DNA from: Desulfovibrio sp. UCD-KL4C
GTDB taxonomy: Bacteria; Desulfobacterota; Desulfovibrionia; Desulfovibrionales; Desulfovibrionaceae
Reading direction: 5' to 3'
Assembly (NCBI RefSeq): GCF_006210265.1
Contig: NZ_VCNC01000001.1
Span: 62,001-126,000, forward strand
Length of the DNA stretch: 64,000 nt
The notes under the pieces are model-generated. The model had not been told where the DNA came from. It saw only the letters and a list, made by a program, of their open reading frames with translations, and made no database searches. Below, in pieces: positions 16,002-24,209 of this stretch (positions within the stretch are counted from its first letter, which is position 1; each line of letters opens with the position of its first letter). Position numbers and translations under genes: made by a program.

Positions 16002-18129
16002 AATTCAGTTTATTAACTTTAATAATGACGAGAGTTATATCGTCTTCCTGTTCCATACCGTCTTGAAATTCTCTTACGGCATCGATTATTTTGCTTTGTA
16101 TTTCAGATGCTGGCAACTCGGCATTTTCTAGAATAAGTGTATCAAGTCTTTTTCGTCCAAACATCTCATCGTCACTGTTCCTAGCCTCCCATATCCCATC
16201 TGTGCCGATGAAGATTATTTCACCTTCCGCCAGTAGTGTTTTGGATTCTTCGTAGTCACTTGCTTCAAATATGCCTAAGGCGAGCATTGGTTCGCCTATA
16301 AGGTCTCTAGTTTCGCCCGTTACCGGAGTATAAACAGTTGCCGGGTCGTGCCCGGCTCTGACATACTTCGCTGAAGAGTTATCGGAAGAAATCTCCATAC
16401 AGAAAAGAGTCATAAAGCGTCCGGTGTTACCGATGTCATTGCATAGCAACCGATTTACTTCGGCAATTCTTGTTGCAAGAGGCAGCTTGTGTCCCGATGC
16501 ATGTTTGAGGTGCGCACGGCCTGTTGCCATAAGTAGTGCGGCTGAAACTCCGTGTCCGGTAACGTCTCCAAGCAATATCCCTGTCCCGTCTCCGTTTGGT
16601 GCTTTATAGTAGTCGAAGTAATCTCCGCCTGTTTCATCGCAGGAAATGCTTATGCCGGAAATATCCAGCCCGGATATTTCTGGAGAGACTACAGGAAGAA
16701 GATTGTTATGAACCTCTTGAGCAAGTTCCATCGATTTCGTTATCCGTAAATGGTCCTGCAGTTTAGGAATCATAGAATTGAAAGCTTCCGCAAGAGTCTG
16801 TCGTTCGTCATTAGTGTCAACTTCTACGTGTGTAGAAAGATCTCCTCCAGCGATCCTCTTCGCTGCATCAGTCATTAGAATGAGAGGAGCAATGATAGTC
16901 TTGCTGCCAAGATAAGCAACAAGTGCGATTGTCAGCAGAATTATAAAGGCCGCTGTTCCGACAGCAATGTAAAGATTTTGACTGAGATCAAGGGTTCTTT
17001 CTGCCGCGGCATCAGGTATTGCTGTGATTACCTTTTCCGGAACAATCAGTACATAGCTGCCTTGTTCTCTAAACGGTGCATATGCCCACACTGAATCAAT
17101 TCCGTTAAGGGGCATTCTTACTACACCTGATTTTTTAGCTATAATCTCTTGAATTGTTGTCGTCAGTTTTTCTGTGTTTGAAGATTGCAATAATTTGAGA
17201 TCGTTTGGAAGTTGAGTTCGCCACGAAATAGATTTTTCTTCATGGCCTGATTCTGCCCAGATTCGAAGTTCTTTCTTGCCGTTTGAGATGACCGGACCAA
17301 CAACAAAAGCCTGAATTGCAGAGGACCATTGTGATGATAACTCATCCTTGCGCAGCAACTGAACCAATTGAATGTCGATTGCCGCAACCCCCAGAATTTT
17401 TCCGGCCCTTCCTCTAATAGGCATGGAAATCGTATAGATTTGTTGACCTGTGCTTACATCGATGAATCTTTCCCATACAATCCGGTTTGTTGAGATGGCA
17501 TTTGTAAACCATTTTCTTTTTCGCGGATCATAATCTTGGGGATAGTTGCCGTGCCCCGGGTACTCCATATGCAGCCCAGAATTAAGAGTTACATGAATTC
17601 TATGTAACCCTGTTCCAGCTTCTGAAAAAAAGGATTTGAATTCAGGTTTCAAAAGATTCAGTCGTGCAATATTCTGATCTTTCTTCAGGTATTGTTTGCC
17701 TTTGGGATACAGAAAAACAGGCTCTTCAAGGCTTATGGAAGAAAGTTTCCGCTCCCCTGATCCATCAATACTAAAATATTGATCTGAGGGGGCAAGGTCT
17801 AGTGGCTGCTTACCCACTGTTTTAAAATCATCCGCAAAATAAACTTTAGGTAGTCCATTTACTGGATCATTAAGCACATCTTCCGCATCAGAAACAATTG
17901 CTTTAAGTGCGAACTCAAGTGAAACGGCTTGTTGTTGTACCAGTTTGGCAGAATCTTTTGCAGATTGGCGCATTTCACCCTGTAGAATGTCAATCATACC
18001 GGTCCGCAAACTTTCAGACTGAGTCTGTCCGAGACTGAGGATTCCCTGTCTACTGATAGAGGCGACAACCAGAAGTGGAATTAGGCTGAAAACCAGCAAT
18101 AGGAAGAATAATTTTGTTCGTATACTCAT
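15994..18129 (-). CDS. Membrane-anchored SpoIIE/PP2C serine phosphatase with Cache sensor and HAMP
   Basis: 711 residues. TM1 is at 7-27 (LFFLLLVFSLIPLLVVA). A periplasmic sensor of about 360 residues of double-Cache type follows (the DYDPRKRKWFTNAI and VWERFIDVSTGQQIYTIS motifs). TM2 lies near 395 (YIAVGTAAFIILLTIALVAY), then HAMP (IIAPLILMTDAAKRIAGGDL) and an RsbU/SpoIIE-type PP2C domain (CDETGGDYFDYY, LLGDVTGHGVSAALLMATGR, and GTDGIWEARN). It presumably senses a small extracellular ligand and dephosphorylates a Ser/Thr-phosphorylated anti-sigma antagonist. No such antagonist is in the window. It is 11 bases after the DUF4389 gene. Confidence 0.92.
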   Translation of the reverse strand: MSIRTKLFFLLLVFSLIPLLVVASISRQGILSLGQTQSESLRTGMIDILQGEMRQSAKDSAKLVQQQAVSLEFALKAIVSDAEDVLNDPVNGLPKVYFADDFKTVGKQPLDLAPSDQYFSIDGSGERKLSSISLEEPVFLYPKGKQYLKKDQNIARLNLLKPEFKSFFSEAGTGLHRIHVTLNSGLHMEYPGHGNYPQDYDPRKRKWFTNAISTNRIVWERFIDVSTGQQIYTISMPIRGRAGKILGVAAIDIQLVQLLRKDELSSQWSSAIQAFVVGPVISNGKKELRIWAESGHEEKSISWRTQLPNDLKLLQSSNTEKLTTTIQEIIAKKSGVVRMPLNGIDSVWAYAPFREQGSYVLIVPEKVITAIPDAAAERTLDLSQNLYIAVGTAAFIILLTIALVAYLGSKTIIAPLILMTDAAKRIAGGDLSTHVEVDTNDERQTLAEAFNSMIPKLQDHLRITKSMELAQEVHNNLLPVVSPEISGLDISGISISCDETGGDYFDYYKAPNGDGTGILLGDVTGHGVSAALLMATGRAHLKHASGHKLPLATRIAEVNRLLCNDIGNTGRFMTLFCMEISSDNSSAKYVRAGHDPATVYTPVTGETRDLIGEPMLALGIFEASDYEESKTLLAEGEIIFIGTDGIWEARNSDDEMFGRKRLDTLILENAELPASEIQSKIIDAVREFQDGMEQEDDITLVIIKVNKLNCE

Positions 18130-18140
18130 ATTTTTTAATT

Positions 18141-18455
18141 TTAAGAAAAATCAATTTTAGAAGAAGGGGGTTCACAGTTTGATGTTTCCGGTAGATCTGA
18201 AAAAGGGAAAGGTCTCCGGTTATCATTAAGCGTTGCATAGCGTAATAGTTGATAAGTATAAGCGCTGAGTCGGTTTCCGAATCTGCGAAGCGGGTCGGAA
18301 GATTTGGCGAAAATCAGCAGGTAGACATATTGAAAAAGAACTACGGCCTGAACTAAAATTCTGACCAGTGCAAAAGCAATTATGCATACAATTGTTCTCA
18401 GTAAACGTTTGAGGATGTCGATCCGACTGTTCTTGCATTCAGTGAAGTTTTCCAT
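18141..18455 (-). CDS. DUF4389-type small membrane protein
   Basis: 104 residues from ATG 18455, which follows AGAGGT at good spacing; the frame is open further upstream, without a ribosome site. It has a hydrophobic core (TIVCIIAFALVRILVQAVV then LFQYVYLLIF) forming one or two membrane helices, and then the conserved LRRFGNRLSAYTYQLLRYATL region and a Pro-rich tail (FPFSDLPE). That last combination is typical of DUF4389 proteins. Function unknown. It starts the - strand run into the SpoIIE phosphatase, so may work with that membrane sensor. Confidence 0.7.
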   Translation of the reverse strand: MENFTECKNSRIDILKRLLRTIVCIIAFALVRILVQAVVLFQYVYLLIFAKSSDPLRRFGNRLSAYTYQLLRYATLNDNRRPFPFSDLPETSNCEPPSSKIDFS

Positions 18456-18695
18456 CTTTTTATACCTCTTTTTTATAAAACAGTTCACAAACATTCATTA
18501 AAAGTGTTAGATTAGAAGTAACTCCGATATGATATACAATCTTATTTCCATTGGATGATACCTTCTTTGTTTTCAGACAGCAATGAAGGATTGAAAATTG
18601 CAACAGAACTCGTAACAGGAAATATTTGTTGGTTATCCGACTTTTCCTACTTGGCTTGGCAAAAATTATCTACTTCGAACTCCGGGAGGTGTCTG

Positions 18696-18977
18696 ATGAA
18701 CACCATGCTGATAGAAGAATTGGTAAGAAGAAAGGCTCAGTCGTTCAGATCTGACGGGGTATCAATTTCAGAAGCTCTTGATCGTGCAGGAGAAGAAATT
18801 TTATTGCGTTTCGGAGCTGGTCGCGGACATGGTTCACTTTTTTGTCTGCGTATGTGTCTGCAAGCGGCAAAAGAACGTATAGCTCCGGAATACCAGAGTG
18901 AATCCAGTAATGCGGAGGGAGACAAAAGGTTTCCGCTAACAAACATTGCACAGATAGGAGAGTCTTGCTCCATTTAG
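18696..18977 (+). CDS. Hypothetical protein, 93 residues
   Basis: The ATG at 18696 follows GGGAGG at ideal spacing; the upstream extension from 18555 has no ribosome site and atypical composition. The protein (MNTMLIEELVRRKAQSFRSD...) is polar with a helical N terminus, a possible amphipathic segment LFCLRMCLQAAKERIAPEY, and an unstructured tail. No family recognised. It ends exactly where the convergent yjbQ gene ends. Confidence 0.5.
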   Translation: MNTMLIEELVRRKAQSFRSDGVSISEALDRAGEEILLRFGAGRGHGSLFCLRMCLQAAKERIAPEYQSESSNAEGDKRFPLTNIAQIGESCSI

Positions 18978-19379
18978 TTACTGCGCAGATGGAAGCCATT
19001 TAACCCACAAGTTGCGGTTTCTGGGTCCGTCAAACTCGCAGAAGAATATTTTTTGCCATGTGCCGAGCATTATTTCTCCGCCTTCCACGATAAGCATCTG
19101 TTCAGGACCGAACATGCTGGTCTTGATGTGAGCATCGCTATTGCCTTCTGCGTGCTGATAATCTCCGGCATGCGGAACAAGTTTCCTTAGATTTACGATG
19201 ATATCCCTGACCACATCCGGATCAGCTCCTTCGTTAACAGTGACAGCTCCTGTTGTGTGCGGGCAGTACAGAAGAATTGCACCGGATGACCAGCCCTTAT
19301 CGCGAATAATCTTTCTTACCATTCCGGTAATGTCGATCATCTCGTCTCTGACATTTGTTCTGATATTAAGTGTTTCCAT
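18978..19379 (-). CDS. yjbQ: YjbQ/UPF0047 family protein
   Basis: 133 residues. Contains the family motifs YCPHTTGAVTVNEGADPDV and the metal-ligand region GNSDAHIKTSMFGPE followed by GGEIMLGTWQKIFFCEFDGP. Members have been reported to have weak thiamine-phosphate synthase activity; the physiological role is uncertain. Its ATG lies two bases after the cobM stop, with the GAGG ribosome site inside the cobM 3' end, so it is the last gene of the cobalamin run. Confidence 0.93.
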   Translation of the reverse strand: METLNIRTNVRDEMIDITGMVRKIIRDKGWSSGAILLYCPHTTGAVTVNEGADPDVVRDIIVNLRKLVPHAGDYQHAEGNSDAHIKTSMFGPEQMLIVEGGEIMLGTWQKIFFCEFDGPRNRNLWVKWLPSAQ

Positions 19380-19381
19380 AT

Positions 19382-20140
19382 TTAATCCTCACCTTTTCTG
19401 AACATGTGGGTGAACCCGGAATCGTAAAGAAGTGATTCAGTCTCTACATTTTTACCCGGAAGAATAAGAAAAATGGTTTGACGTTTAAAACCATTCTCTT
19501 CGGCTGTTGCTGCGAGCTTTGTTAAAGTCGTTTCAACCGATTTTTCTTCGGGCCAACCTATACGATATCCTATAATTACTGGCGTTTCCGGTCCCATCCC
19601 GCCTTTCATTAGTTCTTTCTGAATTCTGGAAGGGTTGCCTGCGGAAAGGTAAATAGCCATAGCACTGCCATGCGCCGCAAGTTTCTCTAAGCTTTCACTT
19701 TGCGGAACAGGGGTCCGTCCTTCCATACGGGTTATGATAAGCGTCTGCGTGCCGTTGGGTACGGTAAAAGATGCACTGGAGGCCGCAGCCGCAGCGCAGG
19801 CGGAAGTCACGCCGGGGATAACTTCATATTCAATTGAACTTTCTTTAAGCAGTCTTGCCTGCTCCTGTACGGCTCCGTAAAGGGAAGGATCTCCAGTATG
19901 AACACGGGCAACGAGTTCCCCTTTTGAAGCGTATTCTACCATGATGGCGTTTGTTTCTTCAAGTGACATCGACGCTGAGTTCTCGATGTGTGCCTCAGGA
20001 GAAGCTTCGGCAATAACCGCTTCCGGCACAAGTGATCCTGCATAAAGAACAAGACCTGCCTCGCGGATGATGCGTTGTCCTTTGACGGTGATAAGTTCGG
20101 GATCTCCCGGTCCTGCTCCAATGAAATATACTTTGCCCAT
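19382..20140 (-). CDS. cobM: Precorrin-4 / cobalt-precorrin-4 C11-methyltransferase
   Basis: 252 residues of the tetrapyrrole methylase fold: VYFIGAGPGDPELITVKGQR at the N terminus, VLYAGSLVPEAV (typical of CobM/CbiF), HTGDPSLYGAVQEQ, and GVTSACAAAAASSASF. It adds the C-11 methyl group during corrin ring contraction in B12 synthesis. It starts 3 bases after cbiET and is followed by yjbQ, clearly one transcript. Confidence 0.95.
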   Translation of the reverse strand: MGKVYFIGAGPGDPELITVKGQRIIREAGLVLYAGSLVPEAVIAEASPEAHIENSASMSLEETNAIMVEYASKGELVARVHTGDPSLYGAVQEQARLLKESSIEYEVIPGVTSACAAAAASSASFTVPNGTQTLIITRMEGRTPVPQSESLEKLAAHGSAMAIYLSAGNPSRIQKELMKGGMGPETPVIIGYRIGWPEEKSVETTLTKLAATAEENGFKRQTIFLILPGKNVETESLLYDSGFTHMFRKGED

Positions 20141-20143
20141 AAT

Positions 20144-21364
20144 TTATGCCTCTGGCTTATCAGCCCATATTATTGTGACAGGATTTTGCGCTTTAAAGCG
20201 GACATCTCCGGCGAGTTTATCCGAAATACTGGCTTGAAGCTGCATAGCCTGCCATTGCCATTCTAAATTTTCAAAAATTTCTTTTGTGCGTTGAACTGAA
20301 CCCATAAGAATAGCGTGAACTACAATTCGTCCGCCGGGTTTAAGTCTTGCTGTTGCTTCAGTAATTGTTGAGCTGTCCTTTCCTATTCCCCCGCCGATAA
20401 AAATTCGGTCAGGAGTGGGTAGCTCTGTTAAAACTTGCGGCATTGTTCCTTGAATCGGTTCAACCGTGAAAGCTCCAAATTTTCGCACATTTTCTTTTAT
20501 CATTTCAAATCGCTCAGGATCCTTTTCTATCGCAAAAACTTGTGAATTTTCTGCAAGAAAAGAAGCTTCAATAGAAACTGAACCGCACCCCGCGCCGAGG
20601 TCCCATATTGTTTGTCCTTTGTTAAGCCCCAGCAGGGCGAGCCCTGTAGCGCGAACAGGAAGTTTTGTAATAAGCCCTTTCTGGCGTGTAAAACTATCAT
20701 CACTGCGTCCGATAATAGGGTGGTTGCAGGAGATGGGCTTAGCTGTAAGCATCACAAGGTTAAGGTCAGAACATGTGAAGTCTAGAAAATTATCCAGAGA
20801 TCCGGTTGTTATTTTTTCAGATGGAGTACCCAGCTGATCCAGAACCGTCATAGTGTAATTTGTAACGCCTTTCTCGAGTAGCTTTTTTGCGATTACAGCA
20901 GGCGTATTAATATGGTCAGTATAAACTGTGCAGTCTACCCTGCGTTGTAATGCTCCGAATAGTGGGGAGGAGTTGGTCCTGCCGTGCAGTGATATTATCT
21001 CAAAATCTTTCCAGCCTTTGCCTATTTTAGAAGCCGCAAGCTGAACAGTTGATACACAGGGAATAACGCAAACACTGTCGCTGCCGAGATTTCTAATCAT
21101 GCTTTCTGCTATTCCAAAAAGCAGCGGGTCTCCGTCAGCTAAAAGAACAACTTTTTTCCCAGACTGGCGCAGTTCATTAAGTTTTTCTGCAAATTTTGCA
21201 ACTGGGGTAAAAAAGGTCAGAAGTTCTCCGGAAAACTCTGGGAATCTATCCAGCAATCGTTTGCCGCCAGCCAAAACATCCGCTTTGCAGATAATCTGAC
21301 GCGATGATTTCATAGGTTCCAGACTGCCGGGATGTAATCCAATTATGTGTACAGCGTGTTTCAT
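20144..21364 (-). CDS. cobL: Fused precorrin-6Y C5,15-methyltransferase / decarboxylase (CbiE-CbiT, CobL-like)
   Basis: 406 residues. Residues 1-~205 are CbiE: IIGLHPGSLEPMK, then LLADGDPLLFGIAESMIRNL. Residues ~215-406 are CbiT, a class I SAM methyltransferase with motif I IWDLGAGCGSVSIEASFLA, then VFAIEKDPERFEMI, then DRIFIGGGIGKDSSTI. The fusion methylates C-5 and C-15 and removes the acetate carboxyl of ring C. It lies between an unknown membrane-anchored protein and cobM. Confidence 0.94.
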   Translation of the reverse strand: MKHAVHIIGLHPGSLEPMKSSRQIICKADVLAGGKRLLDRFPEFSGELLTFFTPVAKFAEKLNELRQSGKKVVLLADGDPLLFGIAESMIRNLGSDSVCVIPCVSTVQLAASKIGKGWKDFEIISLHGRTNSSPLFGALQRRVDCTVYTDHINTPAVIAKKLLEKGVTNYTMTVLDQLGTPSEKITTGSLDNFLDFTCSDLNLVMLTAKPISCNHPIIGRSDDSFTRQKGLITKLPVRATGLALLGLNKGQTIWDLGAGCGSVSIEASFLAENSQVFAIEKDPERFEMIKENVRKFGAFTVEPIQGTMPQVLTELPTPDRIFIGGGIGKDSSTITEATARLKPGGRIVVHAILMGSVQRTKEIFENLEWQWQAMQLQASISDKLAGDVRFKAQNPVTIIWADKPEA

Positions 21365-21442
21365 TTAAGCCTTATACAATGGAAATTAAAGATGTGAAAG
21401 AGTTAGGAAGTGAAGTCCTTAGGAGGAGATATTGGCATGCTT

Positions 21443-21853
21443 TTATCCCATAATTCCTAACACAAGCCCCAAAATTCCGAGTATAACGCTTATGCCTGCA
21501 AGCTTTGTCGCAAGACGCATCGCCGCTTGCGGGTGGTCGCATCCTGAAAGAAATTCTCGCTTTATTCCGCATACGCATTCAATTTCAATATCGTATTCTT
21601 CTTGTGTTTTTGAAATACCTAAACGATTTCTATACCATTGAGATATAACAAGAACGTCTTTTTCTGGAAGAATTTTAACTCTTTCTGTGTTGCCATTATA
21701 TTGTTTTATGAAGTTCTCATCTATTTTAAAGCATTCGCAATAAATTGATTTTCCACGGTGAGATATTTTCACAACATTAGAAGGAGAATTGCTTGACCAA
21801 ACCCAACCCTCTTTCATTTCTGAATCGCGAGCTGCGTAAATAGTATAATTCAT
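21443..21853 (-). CDS. Hypothetical tail-anchored protein within the cobalamin run
   Basis: 136 residues, no family recognised. The N-terminal part is soluble with a DxE and Cys-containing core (SIYCECFKIDE, then IEIECVCGIKREFLSGCDHP). The C terminus has a single hydrophobic helix (LAGISVILGILGLVLGIMG) ending the protein, which would give a tail-anchored topology with the body in the cytoplasm. Four Cys and one His in the middle might bind metal; this is speculation. It lies 28 bases after cbiD and 78 before cbiET, all on one strand. Confidence 0.65.
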   Translation of the reverse strand: MNYTIYAARDSEMKEGWVWSSNSPSNVVKISHRGKSIYCECFKIDENFIKQYNGNTERVKILPEKDVLVISQWYRNRLGISKTQEEYDIEIECVCGIKREFLSGCDHPQAAMRLATKLAGISVILGILGLVLGIMG

Positions 21854-21881
21854 GATGCTCTCCTTGGTTTGAAGTTCTTAT

Positions 21882-22976
21882 TTAGTTGTTGATGACGCTC
21901 AACCTATTGCCGTCAAAGTCAAACAAGCAGTATTCAATAGACATGCTGTTATCATTAGTAAATAATAGTGCATTGTGTTTTGCCTTATCGATCAGTGTCG
22001 CAATAAAGGAAGCTTTTACTTCTTGAGGGATCATCTCAAAAACTTGTCTGGCTGTGTTCGCTCCGGCGATTTCTTTTGTGATTGCGGAATTTATATTCAG
22101 CTCGTCGCACCATTTGGCGAGCCGTTCAAAATCTATGTGCCAGTCTTTTGCGTGAGTGTATGGAAACCCCATGGCGTGCTTGACTAGCTTACCTATAAAT
22201 AGTGACCAGCGAACTTTGCGGAAACCACTTGTCTGTGCTTCCAGCATCGAAAAACTGAAAAAATCTGCGGCCTGAATCATTGCCAGCTCTTGCGTCTCTG
22301 GAAAATGTTCCAGATAAAATCTTTCGCTTCTGCGGCCTGTCGTGAAAATTATTTCTTCAACTCCTGCGGCTTTAGCAACACTTATCCCTTGTGCAATAGA
22401 TGCCTTCCATGACGCATGACTGAACGGCCTGACAATGCCCTGCGTCCCTAGAATTGAAATTCCGCCAAGAATGCCGATTCGTGCATTCATAGTTTTTAAA
22501 GCGATAGCTTCACCTTGCGGAACTTCTATGCGTACTTTGATAGTCCCTTTGAGATCTGGTTTTATCTTGGAAACTTCTTTTAATACTCCTGCAATAATTT
22601 GTCCTTTAGGGGCAGGGTTGATGGCTGGTTCACCGACAGGAACAGGTAGGCCTGGCAGGGTTACTTTGCCGACTCCTATGCCGCCTGAAATCTCAACGCA
22701 GAGTTCCTTGCCATCTGATATGTGTTCAACAACAGCGTGAATTTCGTGTCCGCTTGTCGCATCTGGATCATCGCCGCCGTCTTTAATGACAACGCCGCGT
22801 GCGCTTGAACCTTCCAACTCAACACGATCAACAGGAATTACGAGAGATCCTTTTTCTGGGAGTGGGGTTTCTATAGATTGCGGCTTAGATCTTCCTAACA
22901 TAACTCGAAGTGCGCTCATTGCTGCGGCTGTAGCTGATGATCCTGTAGTGAATCCTTCGCGAAGATTTTCTCTCAC
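21882..22976 (-). CDS. cbiD: Cobalt-precorrin-5B C1-methyltransferase
   Basis: 364 residues, the normal CbiD length. It opens with LREGFTTGSSATAAAMSALR, the family signature, and has DGGDDPDATSGHEIHAVV, PVPVGEPAINPAPKG and ILGTQGIVRPFSHASWKASI. CbiD is the marker of the early-cobalt-insertion (anaerobic) B12 pathway, fitting an anaerobe. It starts 10 bases after dinB. Confidence 0.97.
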   Translation of the reverse strand: MRENLREGFTTGSSATAAAMSALRVMLGRSKPQSIETPLPEKGSLVIPVDRVELEGSSARGVVIKDGGDDPDATSGHEIHAVVEHISDGKELCVEISGGIGVGKVTLPGLPVPVGEPAINPAPKGQIIAGVLKEVSKIKPDLKGTIKVRIEVPQGEAIALKTMNARIGILGGISILGTQGIVRPFSHASWKASIAQGISVAKAAGVEEIIFTTGRRSERFYLEHFPETQELAMIQAADFFSFSMLEAQTSGFRKVRWSLFIGKLVKHAMGFPYTHAKDWHIDFERLAKWCDELNINSAITKEIAGANTARQVFEMIPQEVKASFIATLIDKAKHNALLFTNDNSMSIEYCLFDFDGNRLSVINN

Positions 22977-22986
22977 TCTATAACCT

Positions 22987-24165
22987 CTACTTATCGGAAG
23001 GTGATTTTAACAGACTGCCACGGGTTAGCATTGCACTGCCGAATTTTTCACGCACTTTATCTACAGCTTTATCAAGCTGATCCAGTTTCTTGTCGTCACA
23101 CACATTTTGTTCAGGTTCCAGTAGTGAGAGCTGTCTTCCGCGCTCTTCAAAATTTGATATCCCTATTCCTATAAGTCTTACAGGACCGAGATAACCTTCT
23201 GCGTCAAGGATGGTACAGCCTGTTTTATAAATGATTCCAGAATTTGATGTTCTTTGATCTAAAGTTTTACTGCGGGTAATCTGCCTGAAATCAGGGAATT
23301 TAACTTTTAAAGTTATGGTACGTCCTTTCAGTCCATGCTTGCGAATATCTGCCGCTATGCGTTCGGACTGACTTAGCAGCCATGTTTTTAGAATTTGTGG
23401 GTCGCGAACGTCTTCTCCGAAGGTGTTTTCTGCGCTGGAAGACTTCATTTGCTCGCCTACAGAGACAGGAGTTGGATCAATTCCTGATGCCTTGGCATGA
23501 AGAACTATTCCGCGTTCACCAAATCTCTCTTTCCAAAATTCAGGAGGATAACGGAGCATATCGGCGGCATATTTGATGCCGAATGAATGGAAGCGCGGCA
23601 GGGCTTTTTTTCCTACGCCAGGGATTTTTTCAATGGGAAGCGTTTTTAAAAATTGTTTAACTTCATGAGCTTCAATAATGGAAATTCCGGCCGGTTTTTT
23701 TAAGTCGGAGGCTATTTTAGCCAGAAATTTAACAGGCGCAATTCCTATGGACGCAGTGAGTCCAACTGTGTCCAATATTTCCTGTTTAACACTTTCTGCA
23801 AGTGTACGTGGTGGTCCGAAAATTTTCTCTGTTCCGGTTATATCAAGATATGCTTCATCGATTGATGCTTGCTCAACAATAGGTGAATAGTTTTCAAGTA
23901 CAGCCATAACCTGACTTGAAATTTCTTTATAGCGAGATCTTCGACCTGAAACAAGAATTAGCTCAGGACAAAGTTTTAAGGCTTGATGAGAGGGCATTGC
24001 TGAGCGGACTCCGAATTTTCTGGCTTCGTATGAAGCGGTGCTTAGCACAGAGCGTTTGTGTGTGGAGCCTATGGCAATGGGTTTACCGCGAAGTTCCGGG
24101 TTATCCATTTGCTCTACGGACGCGTAAAAAGCGTCCATATCAAGGTGCATAATATATTTTTGCAT
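22987..24165 (-). CDS. dinB: DNA polymerase IV (Y-family translesion polymerase)
   Basis: 392 residues. Motifs: HLDMDAFYASVEQMDNPELR (first catalytic Asp), STASYEARKFGVRSAM, and EQASIDEAYLDITGTE with the SIDE-type catalytic Asp-Glu (ASIDEAY). The helix-hairpin-helix region IEKIPGVGKKALPRF and a little-finger domain follow. It copies past damaged bases. The tail after residue ~355 does not show the usual QLSLF beta-clamp motif, though RQLSLLEPE near residue 350 probably serves as one. Oddly placed inside the cobalamin run, with 44 bases to cobB and 10 to cbiD. Confidence 0.96.
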   Translation of the reverse strand: MQKYIMHLDMDAFYASVEQMDNPELRGKPIAIGSTHKRSVLSTASYEARKFGVRSAMPSHQALKLCPELILVSGRRSRYKEISSQVMAVLENYSPIVEQASIDEAYLDITGTEKIFGPPRTLAESVKQEILDTVGLTASIGIAPVKFLAKIASDLKKPAGISIIEAHEVKQFLKTLPIEKIPGVGKKALPRFHSFGIKYAADMLRYPPEFWKERFGERGIVLHAKASGIDPTPVSVGEQMKSSSAENTFGEDVRDPQILKTWLLSQSERIAADIRKHGLKGRTITLKVKFPDFRQITRSKTLDQRTSNSGIIYKTGCTILDAEGYLGPVRLIGIGISNFEERGRQLSLLEPEQNVCDDKKLDQLDKAVDKVREKFGSAMLTRGSLLKSPSDK

Positions 24166-24209
24166 GGCTTTGCTCAGAATATGAAAGGAGGCAATTCAGA
24201 AGAAATTGG

